64,000 nucleotides of DNA from Candidatus Acidulidesulfobacter diazotrophicus (GTDB taxonomy: Bacteria > SZUA-79 > Acidulodesulfobacterales > Acidulodesulfobacteraceae): NCBI GenBank assembly GCA_004195025.1, contig SGBB01000011.1, forward strand, positions 1-64,000, given 5' to 3'. Numbering within the stretch: position 1 is the stretch's first letter; every line of letters begins with the position of its first letter. The notes under the pieces are model-generated. The model searched no databases, was not told the DNA's origin, and was given only the letters and a program-made list of their open reading frames with translations. The translations under genes and the position numbers were made by a program. Below, piece by piece: positions 36,270 to 45,616 of the stretch.

Positions 36270-36899
36270 ATGAAATATTTTACTATACCTTCGGGACCTT
36301 TTGAAGTAAATACATATCTTATATATGACGATGAAAATAATGAAAGACTTGGATTTATTATTGATCCAGGAGGACAGGAAAATAAAATTGATAAATTGAT
36401 TAAAGAAAATAATATCAATTTGCAATTTATATTAAACACCCATTGTCATATTGACCATGTAGCTATGGTTAATTATTTTAAAAAAAAATATGGCATTCCG
36501 CTTTATGCGAATGAAGACGAGCAGCCGATTGTTGACAACTTAAAAGAGCAGGCAGAATATCTGGGATTTGATATTGCGGAGAATATTACAATAGATAAAA
36601 AGCTAAAAGAAAATGAAGATATAAATATCGGGAATATTAATATTAAATCTATTTTTACGCCGGGACATTCTCCTGGAAGCACATCATTTTTAGTAAATAA
36701 TAATTTTCTTTTCAGCGGAGACACTTTATTTAGACAAACTATAGGGAGAACCGACCTGTTCGGCGGTGATTTCGATAAAATAATTAAATCTATTAAAAAC
36801 AAGCTTTTTAAATTAAATGACGATATTATAGTTTATCCCGGGCATGGAAAAGATACCACTATAGGATATGAAAAGAAAAACAATGCGTATTTAATGTGA
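36270..36899 (+). CDS. MBL-fold hydrolase, glyoxalase II-like
   Basis: 209 residues. Metal site THCHIDH (His58, His60, Asp62, His63), TPGHSPGST, FSGDTLF and YPGHGKDT give the full binuclear set of the glyoxalase II/persulfide dioxygenase-like group. AGGAG site upstream. Short family members like this often act on thioesters; the exact substrate is unknown. Confidence 0.88.
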   Translation: MKYFTIPSGPFEVNTYLIYDDENNERLGFIIDPGGQENKIDKLIKENNINLQFILNTHCHIDHVAMVNYFKKKYGIPLYANEDEQPIVDNLKEQAEYLGFDIAENITIDKKLKENEDINIGNINIKSIFTPGHSPGSTSFLVNNNFLFSGDTLFRQTIGRTDLFGGDFDKIIKSIKNKLFKLNDDIIVYPGHGKDTTIGYEKKNNAYLM

Positions 36900-36963
36900 A
36901 TTATAAATTAAAATTAAAATAATTGATATAATTAAGTTTTTTTAAGTTACAGGTTATATTTTC

Positions 36964-37425
36964 GTGCCGTTTATGATTTTTAAACCTTTAGAATTCTTAT
37001 GGAACGGTTGGTTAAAATTTTTAATCGTAAGCTGTTTATCTTATTTTTTAATGTATATTATAATCGGTCTTATGGGCGGAGTTTTAAACGCTGTTGCATC
37101 GAGCGCGGGGTATACAGGCGGCAGTCCTGTAAATAATGCGATAGGAACAGTATTAGCTGTTACGGTATCGCCTTCAAATCCGGCGTCTATTTTAGGTTTT
37201 TTATTTGTGCTTGCAATATTTGCCTATCTTTTCCTAAAAATTCCGTCTATTGCGGGTGAAATAGTTTCGGGTATGCCAAATATATCTTTTAGTGGAGCTG
37301 CCTCTGTAATAATCGGCGCCGCAAGTATCGCTCTTGCCGGCGGACGTGTCGCCGGAACGGTAGCTAAAACAGCAGGTCAGGTTGCCAAGGCGGCAGGCAA
37401 AGGCGGGAAAGGCGGGGATAAATAG
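36964..37425 (+). CDS. Membrane protein resembling the C-terminal part of TrbL/VirB6
   Basis: 153 residues from a GTG (an ATG 9 bp further in, 36973, is an alternative). It has hydrophobic helices at about 16-40 and 65-92, then FLKIPSIAGEIVSGMP, resembling the conserved segment of TrbL/VirB6 type IV secretion channel proteins, and a Gly/Ala/Lys tail (AKAAGKGGKGGDK). TrbL proteins are usually two to three times longer, so this may be a truncated remnant of a conjugative element. The assignment is tentative. Confidence 0.5.
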   Translation: MPFMIFKPLEFLWNGWLKFLIVSCLSYFLMYIIIGLMGGVLNAVASSAGYTGGSPVNNAIGTVLAVTVSPSNPASILGFLFVLAIFAYLFLKIPSIAGEIVSGMPNISFSGAASVIIGAASIALAGGRVAGTVAKTAGQVAKAAGKGGKGGDK

Positions 37426-37465
37426 ATTAATTGTTACTTTAATATATAATTAATTAATCATATAT

Positions 37466-37494
37466 TTGACATATTTATCAAGTTCGTGTATAAT
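37466..37494 (+). promoter_or_regulatory. Consensus sigma-70 promoter of the AbiE-type operon
   Basis: TTGACA (37466-37471), 17-bp spacer, TATAAT (37489-37494): both hexamers are perfect. The predicted transcription start falls at about 37501, the A of the AbiEi start codon, so the mRNA is probably leaderless. Confidence 0.85.
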
Positions 37495-37500
37495 TAATTT

Positions 37501-38076
37501 ATGAATAATAATAAATTAACCTTAAAATCGCTCTTAGCTTTTCTTGACGACCTTGATTTAAAAAACAAGTGGATTATTCCGTCAAAGGCTTTTAGAGTAG
37601 TGTTCGACGAAAAAGATAATACTTTATATAAAAAACTTAATTTTTTTGTTGAATCTGGAATTTTAATGTATTTAACAAAAGGTTTTTATGCAAATAAAAG
37701 AGCAAGGTCAAAGACTGCTTTTTTTCTTGAAGAAATGGCAAAATATTTTAGACCTGAAGATTTATTTTATGAATCTCTTGAATCTATGGCGTCTGAATTT
37801 TCTTTAATTTCTCAGATTCCAAACAGGCTTACTTTAGTTACGAGCGGGAGGAGTTATCTTTACAATACGCCTCTTGGAATTATTGAATTTACTCATAGAA
37901 AATTAGATTATGAAAAATTTCAAAAATTTATCAAAGAAAACATGATTATTTATGATAATATTAAAAAAATTTATTGCGCTAAAGAATACTTGATTAAAAA
38001 AGATTTAATTAGGAGCAATAGAGCCGTTGATTTAATGTATGAGCAAGAAGAGGAGATTAATTATGCGAATTTATGA
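37501..38076 (+). CDS. AbiEi-like antitoxin (type IV toxin-antitoxin)
   Basis: 191 residues with an N-terminal winged-helix-like region (about 10-70, including GILMYLTKGFYANKR) and a C-terminal domain with TSGRSYLYNTPLGIIEFTHR, the form seen in AbiEi-type regulators/antitoxins. Its 3' end overlaps the start of the AbiEii-like gene by 14 bp, so translation is coupled. AbiE systems abort phage infection. AbiEi normally represses its operon; no clear inverted repeat is seen in the short promoter region. Confidence 0.8.
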   Translation: MNNNKLTLKSLLAFLDDLDLKNKWIIPSKAFRVVFDEKDNTLYKKLNFFVESGILMYLTKGFYANKRARSKTAFFLEEMAKYFRPEDLFYESLESMASEFSLISQIPNRLTLVTSGRSYLYNTPLGIIEFTHRKLDYEKFQKFIKENMIIYDNIKKIYCAKEYLIKKDLIRSNRAVDLMYEQEEEINYANL

Positions 38077-38974
38077 CCTTGCAAAAAAAATATCTATTAA
38101 AACATCTGTTGATTTTAAAAATGTGTCTAAAGAAATCCTGCAGCTGAATATTCTTGATGTATTGTCGAATTATAGCGAATTATATAAAAATATCGTATTT
38201 CAAGGAGGAACCGCATTAAAGCTTTGCTATAATTTAAATAGATATTCAGAAGACCTTGATTTTACTATTAATAAAGAAGGTAAAAGATTTGTAAATAAAT
38301 TATTTGACGAATTGCCTTCTAAATTAAAAATAGATGAAAAAATTGAGACAACCTTTAATTCAAAAGGACTAATGGATATTATTAATGTTAAAGTAATTCC
38401 TAAGGACAGAATTAAAAGTATAAATGTCAAAATTGAATTTATGGAAGTTCCTTCTTATACAAAACAATTTAGAATTGTTGAAGATAAATACAGTTTCGGC
38501 ATTAAAGACCTATATATACCGACTGAATCGCTTGAAGAGATTTTAGCCGATAAAATTGTAGCGTTAGGAGGAAGACCGCTATTAGACAGTATGCCGTTTA
38601 AAAGCAGGGATATATGGGATATCGCGTGGCTTTCAAATAATAATATAGTGCTAAATTCAGATTTAATTTCAAAAAAATTAGACGATTATAAAATTAGTAA
38701 AGATGATTTTTTAAAAACTTTACATAAAAGACTTGAATTTGCCAATTTAGAAAAAGGGTCTATGTTTTATAAAAATGAAATGAGCAGGTTTATATTTGGT
38801 AAAGCATTATCTCTTTTACATAATGATGAATTTATAAATTCAACATTTGAGGCAGTAAAGTCGCTTGTTCATAAAACTATTAAATTATTGCAAGAAAATA
38901 ATTTAAATAAACAGGATGCTTTTTCTGATTTTCTTAAAAATCAATCTAAAAAGAAAAAAGGACCGGCGTTATGA
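38063..38974 (+). CDS. AbiEii/AbiGii-family nucleotidyltransferase toxin
   Basis: About 303 residues. The nucleotidyltransferase core reads FQGGTALKLCYNLNRYSEDL then DFTI, containing the GG(T/S) and DxD-type motifs of AbiEii. ADKIVALGGRPLLDSMPFKS RD is further conserved. The start at 38063 is preferred over an in-frame ATG at 38039, because GAGGAG sits 7 nt upstream of 38063. AbiEii toxins block growth by nucleotide transfer, in some members to tRNA 3' ends. Catalytic residues look intact. Confidence 0.85.
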   Translation: MRIYDLAKKISIKTSVDFKNVSKEILQLNILDVLSNYSELYKNIVFQGGTALKLCYNLNRYSEDLDFTINKEGKRFVNKLFDELPSKLKIDEKIETTFNSKGLMDIINVKVIPKDRIKSINVKIEFMEVPSYTKQFRIVEDKYSFGIKDLYIPTESLEEILADKIVALGGRPLLDSMPFKSRDIWDIAWLSNNNIVLNSDLISKKLDDYKISKDDFLKTLHKRLEFANLEKGSMFYKNEMSRFIFGKALSLLHNDEFINSTFEAVKSLVHKTIKLLQENNLNKQDAFSDFLKNQSKKKKGPAL

Positions 38975-39105
38975 TCCGTTATATTGTTTATATGTTGTTA
39001 TTTATTAATATTTTTTTTACGGCAATTAGATTATTATTACAGTAAAATTTAGATAAATATTAATCAATTATTATAAATTATTATAAATTATTATAAATAT
39101 TTATT

Positions 39106-40116
39106 TTATAAATTATCAGGATCGTATTTCTCTTCAATTTTTAGAGATTTGTAAATTATAATAGACGCTATCCAAACGGCTATAAATAATCCTACAATAA
39201 TACTGCCTAATTTATAAAAAGAAACAGTCTGCAGCGTATAAAAAATTCCGTTATTTAAACCAAGTTCCATAGCTATTACCTGAATCCATTCTAATGTTCC
39301 TATGCCTAAAGCCAGCATAATTGATAATGTAGTAATAGTTATATTATAAAAAATTTTTCTTACGGGATTTAAAAAAGCCCAGCTGTAAGCGAATACCATA
39401 AGCACGCCGTCTGTAGAATCTACTATCATCATTGTAGCGGAAAATAGCAAAGGCAGTATCATTATATCTATAAAAGGATGACCGGAAGCGGCTAATCCTC
39501 CTGCAATAGCTAGAACAGCGGCTTCTGTCCCGGTGTCAAAACCTATGCCGAACAAAAGACCTACGAAATACATTTGATAACTATGCCTTACTAAATTAAA
39601 TATTTTATAAAAATATCTATTCATGAAGCCTCTTTTTTGCAATTCCTGTTCCATTATTTCCCTGTTGGTCTTATAATTTTTAGCTAATTTTATGATGCTA
39701 ATTAAAATTACTATATTTAAAATAGCTATTATATAGAGAAAAGCGGCAGAAACTCCAGTCCCTAAGACGCTAGCCAAGTTTTTAACACTATCGGGTAAAA
39801 ACTTATCGAGGTAACTAGCGGTTAAAGTCATAATACCAATAAGGAAGAAAACAGAAGTGGAATGTCCGAGTGAAAAGAACATACCTATTGTGACAGGCTT
39901 TTTGCCTTCATTCATAAATTTTCTTGTGGTATTATCAATAGCGGCAATATGATCGGCATCAAGACCATGCTTGGCTCCTAAAACCATAGCCAAAAATCCT
40001 AAGCTCATAAATGCGGGATTGGCATGAAGCCGAGCAAATAATATAAATAGTGAAATAGCCAGAAAACTAAATAGGAATAAATAAAGGAATGTGATTTTTG
40101 TTTTTAAATTTCTCAT
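39106..40116 (-). CDS. NiCoT-family nickel/cobalt permease
   Basis: 336 residues, about eight membrane helices. The NiCoT signature is HGLDADHIAAIDN, then GHSTSVFF and LLFGIGFDTGTE. A cobalamin riboswitch directly upstream argues that cobalt for B12 is the physiological substrate. The start codon lies in a small hairpin with the Shine-Dalgarno in its loop. Confidence 0.93.
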   Translation of the reverse strand: MRNLKTKITFLYLFLFSFLAISLFILFARLHANPAFMSLGFLAMVLGAKHGLDADHIAAIDNTTRKFMNEGKKPVTIGMFFSLGHSTSVFFLIGIMTLTASYLDKFLPDSVKNLASVLGTGVSAAFLYIIAILNIVILISIIKLAKNYKTNREIMEQELQKRGFMNRYFYKIFNLVRHSYQMYFVGLLFGIGFDTGTEAAVLAIAGGLAASGHPFIDIMILPLLFSATMMIVDSTDGVLMVFAYSWAFLNPVRKIFYNITITTLSIMLALGIGTLEWIQVIAMELGLNNGIFYTLQTVSFYKLGSIIVGLFIAVWIASIIIYKSLKIEEKYDPDNL

Positions 40117-40133
40117 TTGACCTCCCGCAAATG
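40114..40133 (-). promoter_or_regulatory. Hairpin enclosing Shine-Dalgarno and start codon of the Ni/Co transporter
   Basis: On the reverse strand CATTTG-CGGGAGGT-CAAATG: six base pairs, with GGGAGGT in the loop and the ATG in the 3' arm. It is a plausible translational expression platform for the upstream riboswitch. Confidence 0.6.
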
Positions 40134-40164
40134 TTTATATGCTTTTGTTAGATTAAACATATTT

Positions 40165-40322
40165 AAAAGCAGGTCTTCCGGCTTGAGGATATAGACATTC
40201 TGCCTTCCCGGTGCGGGGTACTCTTATTGATTTATCTCACCAGTGGCATAAATTGAATGTCCTTAAACGCCTCTTACGGCTGCGGGTACAGCACAGGACT
40301 TTAACCTGTTTCCCTTGTTCTT
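40165..40322 (-). ncRNA. Cobalamin riboswitch
   Basis: Read on the reverse strand the region contains, in order, AAGGGAAACAGGT, AGTCCTGTGCTGTACCCGCA, GCCGTAA, GCCACTGG, GGGAAGGCAGA and the 3' GAAGACCTGC. These are the conserved blocks of the AdoCbl riboswitch core and B12 box. It ends about 50 nt before the Ni/Co transporter start. Confidence 0.95.
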
Positions 40323-40465
40323 TTAAATACTTTAATAATTTGTTAAAAATTAAATATTTACATCAATATTATTAAATTAGTCAATTAAATGTCAAGTAAA
40401 AAATGAAATAATTACTGCCTGATACTCCTATTGAAGAGTAGTTCGCTTATATGAAACAATAATGA

Positions 40466-40900
40466 TTATTCTGCAATTATTATTTCTTCACTTAAAGGCT
40501 TATTAATTTTATCAGGCATCAAATAATTTTTTATATCGGCAATATCTTCTAAATTATTGCCTTTTACAGAAACTATCATATATGAATAATAAGGCCAGGA
40601 AGCATTTATATCAGTGTTAGAAGGAATCGCAGGATGATTTGGGTGAGAATGGTAAAAACCTAATACTTCAATATTGTTTTTTCTTGAAAGTTTATCTATT
40701 TCCAGCATATCTTTAGGTTCAATTTCGAATGCATCCCATGCTATTTTTCTGTATTTATTGTTAGCAGGAAAAACTTTAGTTATTTTTTTATCATTTCCAT
40801 CTATAATTCCTAGCAAAGCTCCGCATGCTTCGTAAGGAAAAATTTCGGCGATATGTTTTTTAATAATTTCTAAATCCTGTTTTAATATTATCAAAGGCAT
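40466..40900 (-). CDS. JAMM/M67-family metalloprotease
   Basis: 144 residues. The JAMM motif is complete: Glu in YEACGALLG and HSHPNHPAIPSNTD (H-x-H-x7-S-x2-D). Bacterial members (Mec+, HcyD-like) remove C-terminal additions from ubiquitin-like sulfur carriers. A MoaD-NIL fusion with an internal GG lies 9 kb away, and ThiS is in the same gene series, so both are candidate substrates. Downstream of coaBC on the same strand. Confidence 0.88.
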   Translation of the reverse strand: MPLIILKQDLEIIKKHIAEIFPYEACGALLGIIDGNDKKITKVFPANNKYRKIAWDAFEIEPKDMLEIDKLSRKNNIEVLGFYHSHPNHPAIPSNTDINASWPYYSYMIVSVKGNNLEDIADIKNYLMPDKINKPLSEEIIIAE

Positions 40901-40963
40901 ATTATATTCTCATATTAATTTAAAAGTTAATTTTTATTTAGAAATATCAAACTTAATAAATTA

Positions 40964-42418
40964 TTATAGTTCGTTTAGCAGCGCTTCTGCAAGTTCAGCC
41001 TTATTCATTCTTTCAAATCTTTTTATTTCTAAATTATTATCGCTGTCTTCAATCCATCTATTATTATTATATCCTTCATTATTATTGTTTTTATGATTTT
41101 TATAGGTATTTATTTTTATTATTGTTTCGCCGGTATTTTTCGTTTTATTTATAATTATAGCTGAGTTTTTATTTATTTCTTTATCTGTATATATATAATT
41201 ATTATCGTCATAAGTAATGTCTCTACCATTTATATTTTCTTTTTCTTTATCTTTATCTTTTTCTTTATCTTTCTTTTTATCTTTATTCACTGATATTATT
41301 TTAATCAAATATCCTTCATTTTCACTGCTGCCGATTATATTTTTTGTAACATCATTTACAAAAATATAATCTAAAGATTTCTCTTTAAACTTCTTCTGCG
41401 CATTTTCAATTATATTATCGGTTTCTGCCGCAAATCCGAAAATTATCTGTTCCTGTTTTTTATCTTTTGCAATTAATTTAAGAAGATCGTCATTTTGAAT
41501 TAGATTTAAGTGAATATTTGTAGTATTGCCTGAACAGCCGTTTGCTTTTTTAATTTTTAAAGGACTTTTTTCTTTTACGCCAAAGTCCGAAACGGCTGCC
41601 GCCATTATTAAAATATCATTTTTAGGAAATTCATTTATAAGACTTTCTCTAAGATCATTAAAGCTTGCCGCTTTTATTAATTTTATTTTTTTATTTATAT
41701 ATAAATTTTGTATATCTATATTACAAGCTATTAGTGTTACTTCCGCTCCTAACTTAATCGCTTCATCTGCAAGCGCCATTCCCATTTTTCCGCTTGAGGC
41801 ATTAGATATAAATCTCACAGGGTCAATATATTCTCTCGTCGCTCCGGCAGTTATCAATATTTTTTTATCTTTAAATTTCTTATTTTTAAAAACGCTTTCT
41901 ATTTCAAAAACAATATCTTTAATTTCAGGAAATTTCCCCTCTCCGAAATCGCCGCAGGCAAGTTCTCCTTGAGTCGGATTTACAAAATAATATTTTTTTT
42001 GTATCAATTTTTTTATGTTTTCTTGCAAAATTTCATTTGAATACATTTTATTGTTCATCGCAGGAACTATGATACAAGGCTTATCGCCTAAAGCTGAAAC
42101 AGTAAGGGTTATCAAAGAATCGGCAATGCCGCAAGCTATCTTATTTATAGTATTATATGTAGCAGGGGCAACAACTATAGCGTCTGCGGTTTTTGCAAGT
42201 TCTATATGCGCAAGAGGAATTTCAAAAGCATCGTCGGCATAAACTTCTTCCCCGAAAGATTTAAATATATACGGAGAAATAAATTTAGAAGCAGACGAGC
42301 TTAGTATAATAGTAACGGAAGCGCCTTCTTTTTTTAAACTCCTGTATAATTCAATTGATTTATAACAAGCAATTGAACCGGTAATGCATAAAACAAGTTT
42401 TTTATTTTTTAAAGTCAT
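40964..42418 (-). CDS. coaBC: Bifunctional phosphopantothenoylcysteine decarboxylase/ligase
   Basis: 484 residues. The N-terminal CoaC flavoprotein domain has VVAPATYNTINKIACGIAD and PAMNNKMY. The C-terminal CoaB domain has ITAGATREYIDPVRFISNAS and FAAETDN. The domain order is standard. Near the end, a Lys/Glu/Asp then Asn-rich stretch (about 375-460, with KDKEKENINGRD and NNNNEGYNNN) lengthens the protein by roughly 80 residues. Coenzyme A synthesis. Confidence 0.95.
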   Translation of the reverse strand: MTLKNKKLVLCITGSIACYKSIELYRSLKKEGASVTIILSSSASKFISPYIFKSFGEEVYADDAFEIPLAHIELAKTADAIVVAPATYNTINKIACGIADSLITLTVSALGDKPCIIVPAMNNKMYSNEILQENIKKLIQKKYYFVNPTQGELACGDFGEGKFPEIKDIVFEIESVFKNKKFKDKKILITAGATREYIDPVRFISNASSGKMGMALADEAIKLGAEVTLIACNIDIQNLYINKKIKLIKAASFNDLRESLINEFPKNDILIMAAAVSDFGVKEKSPLKIKKANGCSGNTTNIHLNLIQNDDLLKLIAKDKKQEQIIFGFAAETDNIIENAQKKFKEKSLDYIFVNDVTKNIIGSSENEGYLIKIISVNKDKKKDKEKDKDKEKENINGRDITYDDNNYIYTDKEINKNSAIIINKTKNTGETIIKINTYKNHKNNNNEGYNNNRWIEDSDNNLEIKRFERMNKAELAEALLNEL

Positions 42419-42563
42419 ATAATTTAAAATTTAATATTCTAATTACAGATGCCCCTGTTTTTAGTTAGTTGGTTAGTTAGTTAAATATTAGAAATAGAAA
42501 TAGTTTAACGATAATTAATTTTGGGTAATTGAGAACTTTGCTTTATTTTTTGTTTTCATTTTT

Positions 42564-43676
42564 TTAAATGTAATTATATAATGTATCTCTTCTGACGGGA
42601 ATTTTTCCTGCCGATTTGATGAGCGAAATAATATCGCTTTCGCTAAGATATTCGCCAAAGTTGCCGCCTGCGCTTTTTGTGATGCTTTCTTCCATTAGCG
42701 TTCCGCCAAAGTCGTTAGTCCCGCATGCAAGAGATTGAACGGCAAGTTCAGCGCCTATTTTCGGCCAGCTTGTCTGAATATTTTTGAAATTATGAAGATA
42801 CAATCTTAATATCGCATAAAATTTTAATATTTTTTGCCGATTGGCATTAGTATTAATATCTATTTTAACCTGATGTTTTAAAGAAGTTTTATGCGAGATA
42901 AAAGGCAGAGCGATAAATTCCGTAAAACCGTTTGTTTCATCTTGTATTTTTCTTATTAAATCAAGATGATAAACTATGTCGGTATTTGATTCAATATGAC
43001 CGAATAAAATAGTGGCAGATGATTTTATATCCATTTTATGAGCGGTTTTGATTATTTTAACCCATTTATCCGCAGATATTTTATCTTTGCATATTGTTTT
43101 TCTTGTTTCAGGGGCTAAAATTTCCGCAGCCGTTCCTGGCATTGAATTAAGGCCGTTTTCTTTTAAAATTTCAAAAACTTTTTCATACGAAAAGCCTGTT
43201 TTACAGGAAAGTTCAAAAATTTCCTGAGGAGAAAAAGCATGGATATGTAATTCAGGAAAATTAGCTCTGATATATTTAATTAAATCAAAGTAAAAATCAG
43301 GGTTAAAATCCGGATTAATTCCGCCTGTTACGCAAATTTCATTTATTCCTATTTTATAACCTTCGTTTATTTTTTCAATAATTTTATCAATTGTTAAAGT
43401 GAATGAATCTTTAGAATTAGCCGTTCTTTTATATCCGCAAAATTTGCAGTTCAGATAACAGATATTTGTAAAATTGATATTTCTGTTTACGACATAGGAA
43501 ACTTTATTTGAGTTAATAGATTTATTAATGCAATCTGCAGTTTGTATAATTTCGTTAAAATTTTCGCTATCTTCAAGCAGACAGAAAAGATCATCATTAT
43601 CAAGATGCCGAGATTGATAAATTTTATTAAAGATATTATCTATATTTGAATTTTTGCTTACATTTAAGTTAATCAT
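42564..43676 (-). CDS. cofH: CofH-like radical SAM enzyme (FO synthase subunit 2 family)
   Basis: 370 residues. The radical SAM cluster motif is CYLNCKFC (CxxxCxxC) after NRNINFTNI. HAFSPQEIF, LNSMPGTAAEI, DKISADKWV, FGHIESN and GTNDFGGTLMEESITKSAGG match CofH rather than MqnC or MqnE. CofH joins 5-amino-6-ribitylaminouracil to tyrosine in F420 (FO) synthesis. Its position 143 bp after thiG, where anaerobes usually carry thiH, raises the question whether it replaces ThiH. No cofG is visible in the window. Confidence 0.85.
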   Translation of the reverse strand: MINLNVSKNSNIDNIFNKIYQSRHLDNDDLFCLLEDSENFNEIIQTADCINKSINSNKVSYVVNRNINFTNICYLNCKFCGYKRTANSKDSFTLTIDKIIEKINEGYKIGINEICVTGGINPDFNPDFYFDLIKYIRANFPELHIHAFSPQEIFELSCKTGFSYEKVFEILKENGLNSMPGTAAEILAPETRKTICKDKISADKWVKIIKTAHKMDIKSSATILFGHIESNTDIVYHLDLIRKIQDETNGFTEFIALPFISHKTSLKHQVKIDINTNANRQKILKFYAILRLYLHNFKNIQTSWPKIGAELAVQSLACGTNDFGGTLMEESITKSAGGNFGEYLSESDIISLIKSAGKIPVRRDTLYNYI

Positions 43677-43819
43677 AGGTATATATTATATATAAAATAT
43701 AAAAATTATAAATTTTTGTTATATTTATCACATAAACTAGTATAGCTATATAGATGATACATAAAAGCTATAAGATAATAATTAAATAATCTAATATCAA
43801 ATAAATTATTTTATTATAT

Positions 43820-44632
43820 TTAAAACACAATTCCTTCCATTTGAGTAGAAGCCGAAGCGTAAAGTTTCATTGGGATTCTGCCTGATAAAAAAGCTAACCT
43901 TCCTGCTTTTACGGCATAATTCATTGCAATAGCCATATTTAACGGATCGTTAGCTCCTGCTATCGCTGTATTCATTAAAATTCCGTCAACCCCTAATTCC
44001 ATAGTTTTTGCGGCATCCGATGCGGTGCCGACCCCAGCATCAACTATTACTGGAATAGACACCATTTCTTTAATTATTTTTAAATTATATGGATTTCTAA
44101 TACCTAACCCCGAACCAATCGGCGAAGCAAGAGGCATTACGACAGGGCAGCCTATATCTTCGAGTTTTTTTGCGATTATAGGGTCGTCAATAATATAAGG
44201 CATAACGGTAAATCCTTCTTTTACAAGAACCTTTGCGGCTTTTAAAAGTTCTTCATTATCAGGATAAAGAGTTTTAGGGTCGCCTATAACTTCTAATTTT
44301 ACAAGGTCGGTTTTAAAAATGTCAAGTTCACGCGATAATCTTATCGTGCTTATGGCATCTTCGGCGGTAAAGCATCCTGCCGTGTTAGGCAAAAGAGTAT
44401 ATTTATTCTGGTCAATAAATGAAAGCATATTTTCTTTTTGATTAAAATCAATACGCCTTATTGCAACCGTAATAATTTCAGCTCCGGAAAGTTCTATTGC
44501 TTTTTGCATAGTGCTAAAATCCGGATATTTGCCAGTTCCGACTATTAGCCGCGATGTAAAAGAATATTTGCCTATTTTTAAATTATCTTCAAAATTGTCT
44601 GTTGAACTGCTGCTATTAGATATGGTAGTCAT
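43820..44632 (-). CDS. thiG: Thiazole synthase
   Basis: 270 residues. It has [24 protein letters not shown]-type [36 protein letters not shown] and [12 protein letters not shown], all ThiG signatures; the Schiff-base lysine region KLEVIGD is present. It makes the thiazole of thiamine using ThiS thiocarboxylate and a ThiH- or ThiO-derived imine. It follows thiS after a 344-bp gap that contains a repeat doublet. Confidence 0.97.
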   Translation of the reverse strand: MTTISNSSSSTDNFEDNLKIGKYSFTSRLIVGTGKYPDFSTMQKAIELSGAEIITVAIRRIDFNQKENMLSFIDQNKYTLLPNTAGCFTAEDAISTIRLSRELDIFKTDLVKLEVIGDPKTLYPDNEELLKAAKVLVKEGFTVMPYIIDDPIIAKKLEDIGCPVVMPLASPIGSGLGIRNPYNLKIIKEMVSIPVIVDAGVGTASDAAKTMELGVDGILMNTAIAGANDPLNMAIAMNYAVKAGRLAFLSGRIPMKLYASASTQMEGIVF

Positions 44633-44861
44633 AGATATACTCCTTGTATAATCTTATAATTATAATAGATTTAGATACATAAAATAAAAAATTTTAATAT
44701 AGTAATATAGTATAGTTTAGATATATAAAATAAAAATTTTAATATAGTTTTGTAACATAACTAAATTAATAATAATCTTAAAAAATATAATAACTCAAAT
44801 CTAAATATATACCTTAATCCTATGATAGAAATTATTAAATATACAGCAATATTCTGAGAAC

Positions 44862-44953
44862 TCTGGATTCCTGCTTTCGCGGGAATGACACCCTATAAGT
44901 AAGTTAGAACTTGAATATTCCTAAAATCATTCCTGATTTTGCGTGAATCCAGA
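44862..44953. repeat. REPIN-like doublet in the thiS-thiG gap
   Basis: TCTGGATTCCTGCTTTCGCG, then GGAATGACA, at 44862-44890 faces a degenerate inverted partner (TCATTCCTGATTTTGCGTGA, then ATCCAGA) at 44927-44953. It belongs to the same family as 9279-9308, 36031-36122 and 59207-59237. The remaining 44633-44861 is AT-rich with short direct repeats and no gene. Confidence 0.75.
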
Positions 44954-44976
44954 AAAAATAAATTTCTAACGGTGAT

Positions 44977-45177
44977 TTATCCTCCCGGCGCTATTGTTAC
45001 AAGGTCTAATCTATCCTTATCTTTTAGGATAAATTCAGAATATTTTGCCTTGGGTATAATTTCTTTATTAACAGCAGCAGCTGTACTCTTAACATTAAGG
45101 TTGAGAGTTTCTACAAGCTGTAATAAAGTTAAATTTTCATTAAAATTAAATTCTTTATCATTTACATAAATAATCAT
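44977..45177 (-). CDS. thiS: Sulfur carrier protein ThiS
   Basis: 66 residues, beta-grasp fold, MIIYVNDKEFNFNENLTLLQ at the start and IAPGG at the end. The C-terminal Gly-Gly is the thiocarboxylate site. First gene after the TPP riboswitch and its terminator. Confidence 0.95.
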   Translation of the reverse strand: MIIYVNDKEFNFNENLTLLQLVETLNLNVKSTAAAVNKEIIPKAKYSEFILKDKDRLDLVTIAPGG

Positions 45178-45349
45178 AATAATTTATATTTTTTAATAAT
45201 AATAATCGTAATATTAATAATTTTTGTATAATTTCAATACAATTAATATCAGATTTATTTAATAGAACCGAACAATTTGGTAATATTAATAATTTTTTAT
45301 AAAATTTAAATATATTATTAAACTTTAGTACTTAATAATAAATAAAAAA

Positions 45350-45395
45350 AAGCTCTTAAAACTGAAGTATATAAAATAACCAGTTTCAAGAGCTT
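45350..45395 (-). terminator. TPP-riboswitch expression platform (terminator)
   Basis: Stem AAGCTCTTAAAACTG / CAGTTTCAAGAGCTT (one mismatch, 16-nt loop), followed on the reverse strand by a run of eight T residues. It lies between the aptamer and thiS, so attenuation is the likely mechanism. Confidence 0.85.
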
Positions 45396-45522
45396 ATATA
45401 TTTAATAGATTTTAAATTAATTTTAAAATATTATTGCTTATTATATTAAATAAATAAAACCATTTAATATTTAAATTATAAAATTAATTGCAAATATATA
45501 TCAAATAAATTAAATTTTCAAG

Positions 45523-45616
45523 CTTTCCTTCGCTGGTATTGTCCATATGCAGGTTCAAAGGGTTTTGAATAAATCCAATCTCAGCCTATTATGATATACA
45601 TCAGGCACCCCTAGCA
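45523..45616 (-). ncRNA. TPP riboswitch (thi box)
   Basis: Reverse-strand sequence has AGGGGTGCC, GGCTGAGATTGG, ACCCTTTGAACCTG and ATACCAGCGAAGGAAA, the conserved thi-box blocks in order. It controls thiS, thiG and possibly the cofH-coaBC-JAMM genes. Confidence 0.96.
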
